DNA of 62,710 bases, taken from contig JAIKXJ010000038.1 of the NCBI GenBank assembly GCA_024684175.1, positions 1 through 62,710 of the forward strand, written 5' to 3'. Below are positions 50,466 through 58,449 of this stretch, one piece after another. Numbering within the stretch: position 1 is the stretch's first letter; every line of letters begins with the position of its first letter. Under the pieces are notes generated by a model that saw nothing but the letters and a program-made list of their open reading frames with translations, was not told the DNA's origin and did not search any database. The DNA comes from Erysipelotrichaceae bacterium (GTDB lineage: Bacteria; Bacillota_I; Bacilli_A; Erysipelotrichales; Erysipelotrichaceae). The position numbers and the translations under genes are program-made.

Positions 50466-51464
50466 TCATTTATTGATGATCGACATTATCTGATCACAGC
50501 GGTTGCCCCAGGTATTGTATTTCATCAGACATTCGTAGTTGCGGTCGACGATGTCCTGATATTTCTGCGGATGTTCCAGAAGGTCATCGATCTTTTCTCC
50601 GAAATCCGAAAGATCTTCGTTGAATTCGATCATGCCGTCACTCGGGAACAGATCGTCGAACGAGACCGGTTTTTTGCCGATGATGAGCGTCTTACAGGCG
50701 ATCGATTCAAAATATCGGGCCGTGATGCCGCTGACATTGCCTGTACGTTTGAAATTCTCATAGCATTTCGGGATGCAGACGATGAACTTCGACCGGTTGA
50801 TCTCTCTCACCAATACCGGCAGTTCGGGGAAGAGATTGGTCTTCTCCTTGCGCCGATAGACATAATTATCATTCTGATCTTCCAGATTGTGATCCTTCAG
50901 ATAGTTCAAGATCGCTTCATGCATCTTGGGATTGACTCTTCCCATCTGTATGAAACGTCTCGTCTTTTCGATCCCAAGATCTTTGAAATAATCCAGATCG
51001 GCACTCTGTGGGACCCAATAGCACTTCTCATAAATATCTTTATAGTGCTCGTATGTCTGCTTGAAACAGAAGAACACATAATCCGGTCTGATCTCATCGA
51101 TCACTTTCTGCCAGGCATCGAATTCCGGTTCCCAGCAGTCATAGATATACAGAGACAATTCATTGCCGGACTCTTTGAGCTTTTTCAGAAGATAGCGGTT
51201 GCTTTTGAGGTAGACCAGGTTCATGGCGATATACATGAACACAGCGTCTTCTCTCTTTTTTCTGGTAAAACCGTCGCAGAGCGGTTCAAAACCGATCTTC
51301 TTGATCAGCCGGCTGATATTCTTGAGGATGATGCTTTTGTAGACGATTTCAACGCTTCCGTTTCCTCTTTTCAAGAAGGCGTTTTCCTGGCCGATGATGC
51401 AGTCTGCACTTGCCGGTTTCCTGATGAAAGATTTTTGTTCGGACAATAGGATCAACTTTTTCAT
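50466..51464 (-). CDS. Glycosyltransferase, CgeB/GT-B-like
   Basis: Start set at the ATG at 51464; the longer frame begins with a TTG that lacks a ribosome site. The 332-aa protein has a GT-B-like second half with RRFIQMGRVNPKMHEAIL, FIVCIPKCYENFKRTG, GITARYFESIACKTLIIG and DDLLEHPQKYQDIV, close to glycosyltransferases of the CgeB/DUF3880-like type. The first half is poorly conserved. It heads the minus-strand unit that carries the thiolase and formyltransferase and is divergent from the plus-strand island. Donor unknown. Confidence 0.72.
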   Translation of the reverse strand: MKKLILLSEQKSFIRKPASADCIIGQENAFLKRGNGSVEIVYKSIILKNISRLIKKIGFEPLCDGFTRKKREDAVFMYIAMNLVYLKSNRYLLKKLKESGNELSLYIYDCWEPEFDAWQKVIDEIRPDYVFFCFKQTYEHYKDIYEKCYWVPQSADLDYFKDLGIEKTRRFIQMGRVNPKMHEAILNYLKDHNLEDQNDNYVYRRKEKTNLFPELPVLVREINRSKFIVCIPKCYENFKRTGNVSGITARYFESIACKTLIIGKKPVSFDDLFPSDGMIEFNEDLSDFGEKIDDLLEHPQKYQDIVDRNYECLMKYNTWGNRCDQIMSIINK

Positions 51465-51587
51465 AATTTCACTTTTTTGCTTTACCTGTGCCGTCAACGC
51501 AAATGCGGAAACCGGTGTTCCTGCCGGTCTTTGAGCGGCGCTTCAGATACTTTTTCATTATAGCATGTCAGACTCCGGCATAAAGAA

Positions 51588-51596
51588 TGGTATAAT
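51588..51596 (+). promoter_or_regulatory. Extended -10 box immediately before the 51605 gene
   Basis: TGGTATAAT is a perfect extended -10 element (TATAAT 51591-51596). The ATG follows after eight bases, so the transcript would begin at or one base before the start codon. There is no Shine-Dalgarno sequence between. A weak TGTCAG at -35 is 19 bases upstream. Confidence 0.55.
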
Positions 51597-51604
51597 GATT
51601 CGTA

Positions 51605-52819
51605 ATGAAAACGATAGTCGAGATCAACAGTAACAATTATGCCAGTACCGGAAACATCGTACTGAACATCGCCAAAGAGGCTCGCAAGCAGGGCTTGAAG
51701 GTCTATACCTGCTGCCGAAAAAGCCGGACCGGACTCAGGTTCAAATACGAGGATCAGATCTATATCGGGACCTGGCTCGACAGAGTCATCAGCGAACGCT
51801 TAGCCGTCCTCTTTGGGCTCAACGGCTATTTCAATGTGATCAATACTGCCCTATTCATCAGAAAACTGAGATCGATCAAGCCGGACCTGATCCATCTGCA
51901 CTCACTTTGTGAGAGCTATCTCAATATCAGGATGCTGTTTTCCTATTTCAGGAAAAACAACATTCCGGTGATCTGGACCTTACACGACAATTGGGCGTTT
52001 ACCGGCAGGTGTGCGCAATTCCGATGCGACAAGTGGCTGACAGGCTGCGGCAGCTGCCCTCATTATGACTTTTTCCCCAAGACGCTGTTCTTTGACAATA
52101 CCGCTAAAGTATGGAAAGAAAGGGAGAAGATCTACAACAGTCTGAAGACGTTGACCATCGTGACACCTTCAAAATGGCTTGCCGATCTGACCAGACAGTC
52201 TCTGTTTAAAGAAAACCATCCGATCGAAGTCATCAACAACGGCATCGATCTTGAGATCTTCAGACCCGTCGACAGCGGATTCAGAGAACAATACGGTCTT
52301 GAAAACAAATTCATCATCCTGGGCGTCGCCTATTTCTGGGATACCTGTAAGGGACTTGATGCCTTCATCGAACTGGCAAAACGTCTGCCCGAAGACTGTC
52401 AGATCGTCATGGTCGGCACCAACGATGAAGTGGACAAGCTGCTTCCCGACAACATCATTTCCATCCACAAGACCTTCAATCAGAAAGAACTGGTCAAGAT
52501 CTATTCGGCAGCCGACCTCTTCGTCAATCCCACCAACGACGACAACTTCCCCACCGTCAATATGGAAGCTCTCGCCTGCGGTCTGCCTGTTTTGACCTAT
52601 GATACGGGCGGCTGCGCCGAGATCATCGATATCCACTCCGGCTCAAAAGTCCCGACAGAAGACCTCGATGCCATGGGATCGGAGATCCTCAGGATCAAAG
52701 AGACCAGACCTTATACCAGGCAGGCGTGTCTCACACGGGCTGCCGATTTCAATATGACGGACAAGTATAAGGAATATGTGGAACTGTATCATAAGATCCT
52801 GAACGATCGTTCCGTCTGA
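51605..52819 (+). CDS. GT4 glycosyltransferase (WcaC-like)
   Basis: The 404-aa enzyme has TIVEINSNNYASTGNIVLNI at its start, LIHLHSLCESYLNI, VIWTLHDNWAFTGRCAQF with a Cys-containing insert (FRCDKWLTGCGSCPHY), VTPSKWLADLTRQS, FIILGVAYFWDTCKGLD and the donor loop VNPTNDDNFPTVNMEALACG. This Cys-rich HDxWxxTGxC pattern is typical of colanic-acid WcaC-like GT4 enzymes. It is the first gene of the plus-strand island and probably has a leaderless transcript. Donor unknown. Confidence 0.9.
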   Translation: MKTIVEINSNNYASTGNIVLNIAKEARKQGLKVYTCCRKSRTGLRFKYEDQIYIGTWLDRVISERLAVLFGLNGYFNVINTALFIRKLRSIKPDLIHLHSLCESYLNIRMLFSYFRKNNIPVIWTLHDNWAFTGRCAQFRCDKWLTGCGSCPHYDFFPKTLFFDNTAKVWKEREKIYNSLKTLTIVTPSKWLADLTRQSLFKENHPIEVINNGIDLEIFRPVDSGFREQYGLENKFIILGVAYFWDTCKGLDAFIELAKRLPEDCQIVMVGTNDEVDKLLPDNIISIHKTFNQKELVKIYSAADLFVNPTNDDNFPTVNMEALACGLPVLTYDTGGCAEIIDIHSGSKVPTEDLDAMGSEILRIKETRPYTRQACLTRAADFNMTDKYKEYVELYHKILNDRSV

Positions 52820-52841
52820 TCACGATACGATATCCGGAGCT

Positions 52842-52882
52842 GCCGGCTGTCATCACCCTGTCTGACATGCGGTGGCTTTTTT
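52842..52882 (+). terminator. Imperfect terminator after the 51605 glycosyltransferase
   Basis: GCCGGCTGTCA pairs with TGACATGCGGTGGC, leaving small bulges, and is followed by TTTTTTGTTTTT on the plus strand. It lies about 20 bases after the stop. Confidence 0.6.
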
Positions 52883-52911
52883 GTTTTTCTCCGGGAAATG
52901 AAAACATAATA

Positions 52912-52917
52912 TATAAT
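52912..52917 (+). promoter_or_regulatory. -10 box of the PIG-L-ATP-grasp genes
   Basis: TATAAT in the gap after the terminator, 28 bases before the ATG at 52946, whose ribosome site is AAAGGAT. The -35 region is T-rich without a clear hexamer. Confidence 0.45.
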
Positions 52918-52945
52918 AAGAACAGATTTAGAAAGGATATTTCTT

Positions 52946-53608
52946 ATGAAAATACTGGCAATTGGTGCTCACCTTGACGACATCGAGATCGCATGCGGTG
53001 GTACGCTTGCGAAAGCCGTTGAGAACGGACACGACGTAAAAGTCCTCATCATGAGCAAATCGGGCTATACAAATAAAGAAGGAGCGATCCAGCGTTCCGA
53101 TGAAGTCGCTGTACAGGAAGGCACAAAAGCCCTCCGGACCCTGGGGATCAAAGATATCGAGATCCTCGACTTCCCCACCAAGGACATCCCCTGGACGTCC
53201 GATGCAGTCACGGCGATCGACATCTGCATCAGCAACTACGATCCCGATATCATTTTCACTCATCACCCTTTTGATACTCATCAAGCCCATGCCGGCGTCA
53301 GCAATTCCACGATTTCCGCTGCCAGAAGAAAGAATACCATCTTCTTCTATGAACCAATCTCTCCTTCGGGAAGATCCTATGTGGCATTCAAGCCTCAGCT
53401 CTATGTCGACATCTCTTCGACGATCGAAAAGAAGGTCGCCTCTCTTCGTGAGCACAAGTCCGAATACAACAAGTTCGGCGGTGAAAACTGGGTCCAAGGC
53501 GTCCATGCAAGGTGCGGATTCAGAGGATACGAGATCGGCAAGCAGTACGCTGAAGCGTTCGAAGTGCTTCGCATCGAAGCTTCGTTCGGCAAAAAATTCG
53601 ATCTGTAG
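52946..53608 (+). CDS. PIG-L/LmbE-family N-deacetylase
   Basis: The 220-aa protein has the zinc-binding GAHLDDIEIACGGTLA (7-22), FTHHPFDTHQAHAG and a conserved YEPISPSGRSY stretch. It has no signal peptide. PIG-L enzymes remove N-acetyl groups from amino sugars. It is followed by an ATP-grasp ligase and preceded by a glycosyltransferase on the same strand, so the freed amine could be the target of the ligase. It is distinct from the other PIG-L enzyme at 35677 (PHPDDE type). Confidence 0.88.
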   Translation: MKILAIGAHLDDIEIACGGTLAKAVENGHDVKVLIMSKSGYTNKEGAIQRSDEVAVQEGTKALRTLGIKDIEILDFPTKDIPWTSDAVTAIDICISNYDPDIIFTHHPFDTHQAHAGVSNSTISAARRKNTIFFYEPISPSGRSYVAFKPQLYVDISSTIEKKVASLREHKSEYNKFGGENWVQGVHARCGFRGYEIGKQYAEAFEVLRIEASFGKKFDL

Positions 53609-53773
53609 ATCGTTCCTGTTAAGACCTGCGTCTTCGGATCCCTGTCCCTTTTCCCCGCAAAGAAAAGACGGCAGAAGACTCCTCTACGGATGGGATCCGC
53701 TGCACACATTCATCAGCATGACAATTCGGCCGATTGTATGCCTCTAGAGAACATTCAGGCCAAGAAAGGAAAA

Positions 53774-53803
53774 TGTTATCTACGCCGAACGGATTAGATA
53801 ACA
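53774..53803 (+). promoter_or_regulatory. Hairpin in the leader of the second ATP-grasp gene
   Basis: TGTTATCTA and TAGATAACA form a perfect 9-bp stem with a 12-base loop, nine bases before the ATG at 53813. No normal ribosome site follows it. An upstream AAAGGA serves only a 16-codon frame (53773-53823) that overlaps the start of the ATP-grasp gene. The hairpin may therefore control translation. In the 204-base gap before it I see no other element. Confidence 0.45.
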
Positions 53804-53812
53804 CGAGACAAC

Positions 53813-54949
53813 ATGGATCTTAAGAACAACATCTGCGGTCATTTGGTCATCGTCATGTCCATAGAGCACTACAACCCTCTGAGTCTGATCAGAAGCCTGG
53901 GCATGAATCAGATCGCTCCGATCTATATCGCCGTCAAGGGAAAGGACAGGATCGCTTCTTCCAGCCGTTACGTATCCCTTGCCCACTATGTCGATACGAT
54001 CGAAGAAGCCTACGAACTGCTTCTGGACAAATACGGGAACGAAGAAAAAGCTCCCTTTGTGCTCACCGGTGACGATGTCACGATCTCATTACTCGACAAA
54101 CATTATGACGAGCTCAGAGACCGCTTCCTGGTCTTCAATGCCGGGCAGGCAGGCAGGATCAACGCATTCATGGACAAATTCGCCATTCTCGAACTGGCGA
54201 AGAAGCACGGCCTTCCGGTGCTTGACACGACCGTCACCGACCGCGGTACGATACCGGAAGATATCTCCTACCCCGTCATCACCAAATCCATCTCACCGGT
54301 CATCGGCGGCTGGAAATCCGATGTTCATATCTGTGAGAATGAAGAAGATCTCAAGGATGCTTTTGCCTCCATCCGCTCGGAAAAAGTCCTCATCCAGAGA
54401 TATGTCGACAAAAAGAACGAGTATACCCTGGAAGGATTCTGCATCGATCACGGAAACAGCACGTGCATCCCGATCTCGATCACATACAATTATCTCCTGA
54501 AAGGATATTACAGTCCTTATTTCACAGTGAAGGATGCCGACAATGAAGCGATCAACCGGTCGCTGGCAGCAATGTTCAAGGAGATCGGCTTCGAGGGAAT
54601 TTTCGAAGCGGAATTCATCATAGACAGTGATGGAACGATCTATTTCAGCGAGATCAATTTCCGCAACTCGCCCTGGAGCTATCCATCCGCCTTCCTTAAG
54701 ATGCCGATCGCTTATTGCTGGCTCGAATCGATGTTGAAACATGAGATCACGCTTGAAAAAGCTCCCGTGCCCGAAGATTTCACCGGCATGAACGAGCCCG
54801 TCGATTACGAGAAAAGAGTCAACGGCGGCATGATCTCTCAGGCGCAGTGGCTCTATGAATTCAAGAAGGCCAAAGTCACCTTCTATTACGATGAGGAAGA
54901 CCCCGAACCGTATTATCTGATGATGAACAACATTCAGAAATTCAGTTGA
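53813..54949 (+). CDS. ATP-grasp carboxylate-amine ligase
   Basis: The 378-aa protein has an N-terminal preATP-grasp domain (HLVIVMSIEHYNPLSLIRSL; APFVLTGDDVTISLLD), then SYPVITKSISPVIGGWKSDV, VLIQRYVDKKNEYTLEGFCI and the metal motif FSEINFRNSPWSYPSA. The EINxRNS form is seen in D-aspartate ligase and related peptidyl or sugar ligases, which join a carboxylate to an amine. A stop codon lies in frame just upstream, so ATG 53813 is the earliest start. With the neighbouring deacetylase, a deacetylate-then-aminoacylate route on a surface sugar is a fair hypothesis. Confidence 0.83.
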   Translation: MDLKNNICGHLVIVMSIEHYNPLSLIRSLGMNQIAPIYIAVKGKDRIASSSRYVSLAHYVDTIEEAYELLLDKYGNEEKAPFVLTGDDVTISLLDKHYDELRDRFLVFNAGQAGRINAFMDKFAILELAKKHGLPVLDTTVTDRGTIPEDISYPVITKSISPVIGGWKSDVHICENEEDLKDAFASIRSEKVLIQRYVDKKNEYTLEGFCIDHGNSTCIPISITYNYLLKGYYSPYFTVKDADNEAINRSLAAMFKEIGFEGIFEAEFIIDSDGTIYFSEINFRNSPWSYPSAFLKMPIAYCWLESMLKHEITLEKAPVPEDFTGMNEPVDYEKRVNGGMISQAQWLYEFKKAKVTFYYDEEDPEPYYLMMNNIQKFS

Positions 54950-54972
54950 TCCTTCATCCAAAAACTGCAAAT

Positions 54973-55000
54973 AAAAATCTGCCGTACAGGCAGATTTTTT
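54973..55000. terminator. Bidirectional terminator between convergent genes
   Basis: AAAAATCTGCC and GGCAGATTTTT are a perfect 11-bp inverted repeat with a 5-base loop. It serves the plus-strand ATP-grasp gene and the minus-strand gene ending at 55025. Confidence 0.9.
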
Positions 55001-55024
55001 AAATCGAAACACGCATTATCCGGA

Positions 55025-56146
55025 TCACGATCCCTTAAGATACAGCTTTTCAAGATTTCCGATCTCTTTCTTCATGTCATAATCCTCGATATCGCCATAA
55101 GATCCGATATTGCCGACCGGATGCATCAAGGCATCCGTCCAGTGATCGATCGGGTCATCCAATGCGAGTTTTGTGACGTTTTTGCTCAGACAGACCTCAT
55201 CAGGGACCTGATCGGAAACGACGCAAGGCAAGCCTGCGGCCTGAGCCTCCACCAGAACGATGCCAAAACCTTCAAAACGGGAAGGAAGGATGAAGACATC
55301 CATTGCCCGTAACAGTTCGGGGATATCGCTGCGGGAAACGTACAGTTCGGCCTTACCTTCAAGGCCAAGCTCTCTGATCTGTTCGCGCAGCTGTCCCTCC
55401 TGTTTGCCTCGGCCGACCAGCATCAGTCTCGCACCGGGATCCTTTTTCAATACTTCGCTAAACAAAGCGACGGTAAATTCCGGATTCTTCTGATAGGTGA
55501 ACCTTCCGACCTGACCGATGACCCAGGCATTTTCGGGAATGCCCAGCTGTCTTCTTTTTTCCTCTTTCGTGACCGGAACGTTACGGAAACGGTCCAGATC
55601 GATGCCGTTGCGTATGACCTTCACATTGCTGATGCCGAACATCTCTTCGATCTGTCTAGCCATTTCTTCATGCAAAGCGATGATCTGCAAACCGTTATGA
55701 TCCAGCAGATAGCGGCAGGCATCGCGTTCAGCCGGCCGTTCATCTCCGATCAGTTTTTCCGGCGGATTGTGACAGGTGAACAGAAGGCGGACGCCTTCCA
55801 GACTGTCTCTTGCGTAATATAATACTTCCAGCAGTTCCAGATGGGCGTGGATGACATCCGGGCGAAGTGACTTCAGCGCTTTCTTAAAAAGAAGAGCGAC
55901 ATGGCGCTTGCCGAAGAGTCTGGCCAGGACCTTATTGAAAAAGAACGACCGTTCATACATCGAAACGATATGTACATGATTCTCTTTCAGTGTTTTATAG
56001 ACATTGGATTCCGGTCTGTAGTCTTCACAAAGAATAGTCACATCGAACTTTTCCTTGTCGAGCATCAGGGCATAGTCCTTGACTAAAGTCTCAGCGCCGC
56101 CGTCTTGTATTCTGCCGATGAATTCAACGAGTTTCAGCTTTTTCAT
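55025..56146 (-). CDS. GT4 glycosyltransferase
   Basis: The 373-aa enzyme opens with LKLVEFIGRIQDGGAETLV and has VIHAHLELLEVLYYA, LLFTCHNPPEKLI, VIGQVGRFTYQKNPEFTV, LMLVGRGKQEGQL and the donor loop PSRFEGFGIVLVEAQAAGLP. It is a retaining GT-B enzyme acting at the inner membrane face. It is last in the minus-strand unit that includes LicD and the heptose genes and overlaps licD by 23 bases. Donor unknown. Confidence 0.9.
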   Translation of the reverse strand: MKKLKLVEFIGRIQDGGAETLVKDYALMLDKEKFDVTILCEDYRPESNVYKTLKENHVHIVSMYERSFFFNKVLARLFGKRHVALLFKKALKSLRPDVIHAHLELLEVLYYARDSLEGVRLLFTCHNPPEKLIGDERPAERDACRYLLDHNGLQIIALHEEMARQIEEMFGISNVKVIRNGIDLDRFRNVPVTKEEKRRQLGIPENAWVIGQVGRFTYQKNPEFTVALFSEVLKKDPGARLMLVGRGKQEGQLREQIRELGLEGKAELYVSRSDIPELLRAMDVFILPSRFEGFGIVLVEAQAAGLPCVVSDQVPDEVCLSKNVTKLALDDPIDHWTDALMHPVGNIGSYGDIEDYDMKKEIGNLEKLYLKGS

Positions 56147-56927
56147 CTTTATTCAACCTGTAACATTCAAAGATATGCGTGACTCTCTTGTCTTCCGGCG
56201 GCAGGACCATATAGTCGCCGAAAAACGCCGTCAGGAACGCATCATAACCCTTCGGGATCACGAATCTGTGACCTTCGAATTCCCCGTAATCTTTCTCATA
56301 GACCGACTTAGGCAAAGCACCGGTAAAGCCGTTGGGCGAATAGCGCATGCGGATGACATAGTCGCTTTTGTCATAATCATAAGTCTTGGCGTTTTTTTCG
56401 ATCAGTCTGACCAGATTCCTGCTGCCGATGATCCTCGGGATGATGCGGTTGATGCACTTGACCGGATTCTTTCTTAAAAAGATCGGCTGATTCGACAGTC
56501 TCAGCAAAGCTTCCAGGAAACAAGTCCGCTTATAGAGCTTCTGTACGATCTTCTCGTCATTGACGATACCGTCCAGAGGAAAGATGTCGATATCGACACC
56601 GATCGCCTTGTTCTTTTTGTAATCGGTATCCGTTTCATATTTCACGGTATCCGGATCGTATGCCTTGGCATAATAAAGCAGTCCGCTCTCCGGCTTGAGG
56701 AGTCTGTATCGGCCGTCGTATTCTTTCAGAAGGCGTTCATAATCAGGCCTGGGCATCATGATATCGATATCATCATCCCAGGGGATGAAACCCTTGTGCC
56801 TTACGGCACCCAGCAATGTGCCGACGGAAAGAAAATAACGCAGATCATTGCGTTCACAATAATCAGCGATATCGATCAGGATATCGAGTGAGACCTTTCT
56901 GACCTCATCCAAAGACAGCTTTTCCAT
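56124..56927 (-). CDS. LicD-family phosphotransferase
   Basis: The 267-aa protein has the full LicD signature, LSVGTLLGAVRHKGFIPWDD (33-52) followed by DIDIMMPR. LicD enzymes move a phospho-alcohol (phosphocholine from CDP-choline in pneumococcus, other groups elsewhere) onto a sugar. No choline uptake or cytidylyltransferase genes are seen in this window, so the transferred group is open. It lies one base from the flippase gene. Confidence 0.92.
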   Translation of the reverse strand: MEKLSLDEVRKVSLDILIDIADYCERNDLRYFLSVGTLLGAVRHKGFIPWDDDIDIMMPRPDYERLLKEYDGRYRLLKPESGLLYYAKAYDPDTVKYETDTDYKKNKAIGVDIDIFPLDGIVNDEKIVQKLYKRTCFLEALLRLSNQPIFLRKNPVKCINRIIPRIIGSRNLVRLIEKNAKTYDYDKSDYVIRMRYSPNGFTGALPKSVYEKDYGEFEGHRFVIPKGYDAFLTAFFGDYMVLPPEDKRVTHIFECYRLNKDEKAETR

Positions 56928-56928
56928 T

Positions 56929-58449
56929 TTAAGCCTTCCGTTTCAGAAGATTCTTTTTCAGTTTGCCGAACAAATTGAACAGATCCTCTTTATAGAACAG
57001 ATAATCCGTACCGACTGTCAAGATCACGGCAATGACTGTCGTCAAAGAAGCATATAAGATCCATTGCAGCCAGCCCGACATCGTTAACGGCAGATAGAGT
57101 TTGGCGATCAGATAGACGGCCGCGATGATCACAAATGTCAGCAAGACATGCTTGATGAAATAGCGGATATCGCGGTACATGATATTTTGCGAAAGGTAGA
57201 TCGCATACTGCAGAGTCCTGAATACCATTGCACAGAGCGTACCTAAAGCAACACCGATCAGTCCGAAGCAGATACATCCGACGATCGAAACGACGATATT
57301 GATGACCGCTTCCATGATGGCGCCGTTCTTCGTCTGCCTGTAATGGCCGACATTGATGACGATGACCCTGTAAGGGATGCGGAAGCAGTTGAAGATGCTC
57401 GCCAGGATCGTGACCAAGGCGAACAACGGTCTGACATATTCGATATCGGTGACTCCTTTGGTGTAGATCACCACGAAAGGGAGGATCATGACCAAAGCGA
57501 CCGAATACAAGACGGAAGTAAAGGAATAGATGATCAGTTCGAAGATCCCCAGGTTCTGATGCATCAGATCGATCTCGTTTTTGGCATACATGTCACCGAA
57601 TGCCGCTCCGAAACCGACCGTCACCTGTGTAACGATCTTCTTCAGATTGGAGATGACATACTGATAGACCGTATAGACCGAGATCTCTTTCATACCGGTA
57701 AAGAATGTCAGCAATACGACGTCGGTATTGTTGTTGATGAAAGAAGCGACTTCGTGAGCTGTTGCATCCCAGCGCTGCGGGATGAGATCTTTATTCGGCT
57801 TGACGCCCTTGACCAGGTTGTACTTCTTTCTGACATAGAAGTACAAAGATAAAGGCGTGATCAGATGAGCGATCGAAGAACCCAGCTTGATCATATGGAT
57901 CGAACAGTTGTTCCGGATCAGAATGACAGATAAGAAAGTATTGACGAGTGTCGTCACGATATTCAGACAAGTCGTGATGTAATCCTTCTGGTCGGCACTC
58001 AGAAGCATCTGGTAAGTGAAACCGAAGTAATACTGACCGAACGTTGAGATCGAGATGATGATGACCAGCGATGCCGTGAAAAGCCAGCCGAATTCTTCAC
58101 TGACCAGGAACGGATAGACGCAGGCAAAAACAAGAACGAAAGCCGCAAAGATCATGGCGATCTTGCGCATGAATTCTTCCGTCGCCGCCAGCACTTCGCT
58201 GACTTTGACATTGTCGTTTTCCGCCAGCGGTTTATACAAAGCGACCGCTGTTGCACCGCCGATCCCGGCTTTCATCAATGAGATATATGAGATGAACTGG
58301 GAGATCGACTGCGTGATGCCGTTATAGGCTGACCCGAAATTGCTCAGGATCAGCCTCGGCAGGATAAGTCCGCAGGCAAGAGAGATGAATTCCGCCGCAA
58401 TGCCGGTCGCAACATTCAGAAATGCTTTCTGTGTCCTGGATCGTTTCAT
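56929..58449 (-). CDS. Second polysaccharide flippase (Wzx/MOP superfamily)
   Basis: The 506-aa protein has about 14 membrane helices. It opens with FLNVATGIAAEFISLACGL, has LILPRLILSNFGSAYNGITQ, and a central helix pair around VVLLTFFTGMKEISVYTVYQ. It is longer than, and clearly different from, the Wzx at 37365. It belongs to the group with heptose and LicD genes. No second polymerase is visible here, so either the same Wzy is shared, the polymerase lies beyond the window, or the exported glycan is not polymerised. It overlaps the GT52 gene by four bases. Confidence 0.87.
   Translation of the reverse strand: MKRSRTQKAFLNVATGIAAEFISLACGLILPRLILSNFGSAYNGITQSISQFISYISLMKAGIGGATAVALYKPLAENDNVKVSEVLAATEEFMRKIAMIFAAFVLVFACVYPFLVSEEFGWLFTASLVIIISISTFGQYYFGFTYQMLLSADQKDYITTCLNIVTTLVNTFLSVILIRNNCSIHMIKLGSSIAHLITPLSLYFYVRKKYNLVKGVKPNKDLIPQRWDATAHEVASFINNNTDVVLLTFFTGMKEISVYTVYQYVISNLKKIVTQVTVGFGAAFGDMYAKNEIDLMHQNLGIFELIIYSFTSVLYSVALVMILPFVVIYTKGVTDIEYVRPLFALVTILASIFNCFRIPYRVIVINVGHYRQTKNGAIMEAVINIVVSIVGCICFGLIGVALGTLCAMVFRTLQYAIYLSQNIMYRDIRYFIKHVLLTFVIIAAVYLIAKLYLPLTMSGWLQWILYASLTTVIAVILTVGTDYLFYKEDLFNLFGKLKKNLLKRKA

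Noticed and set aside
50427..51449. 340-codon open frame on the plus strand opposite the CgeB-like glycosyltransferase
   Set aside because: It has no family motif, is rich in Ile, Phe and Asp as antisense frames here tend to be, and lies antisense to a gene with GT-B motifs.
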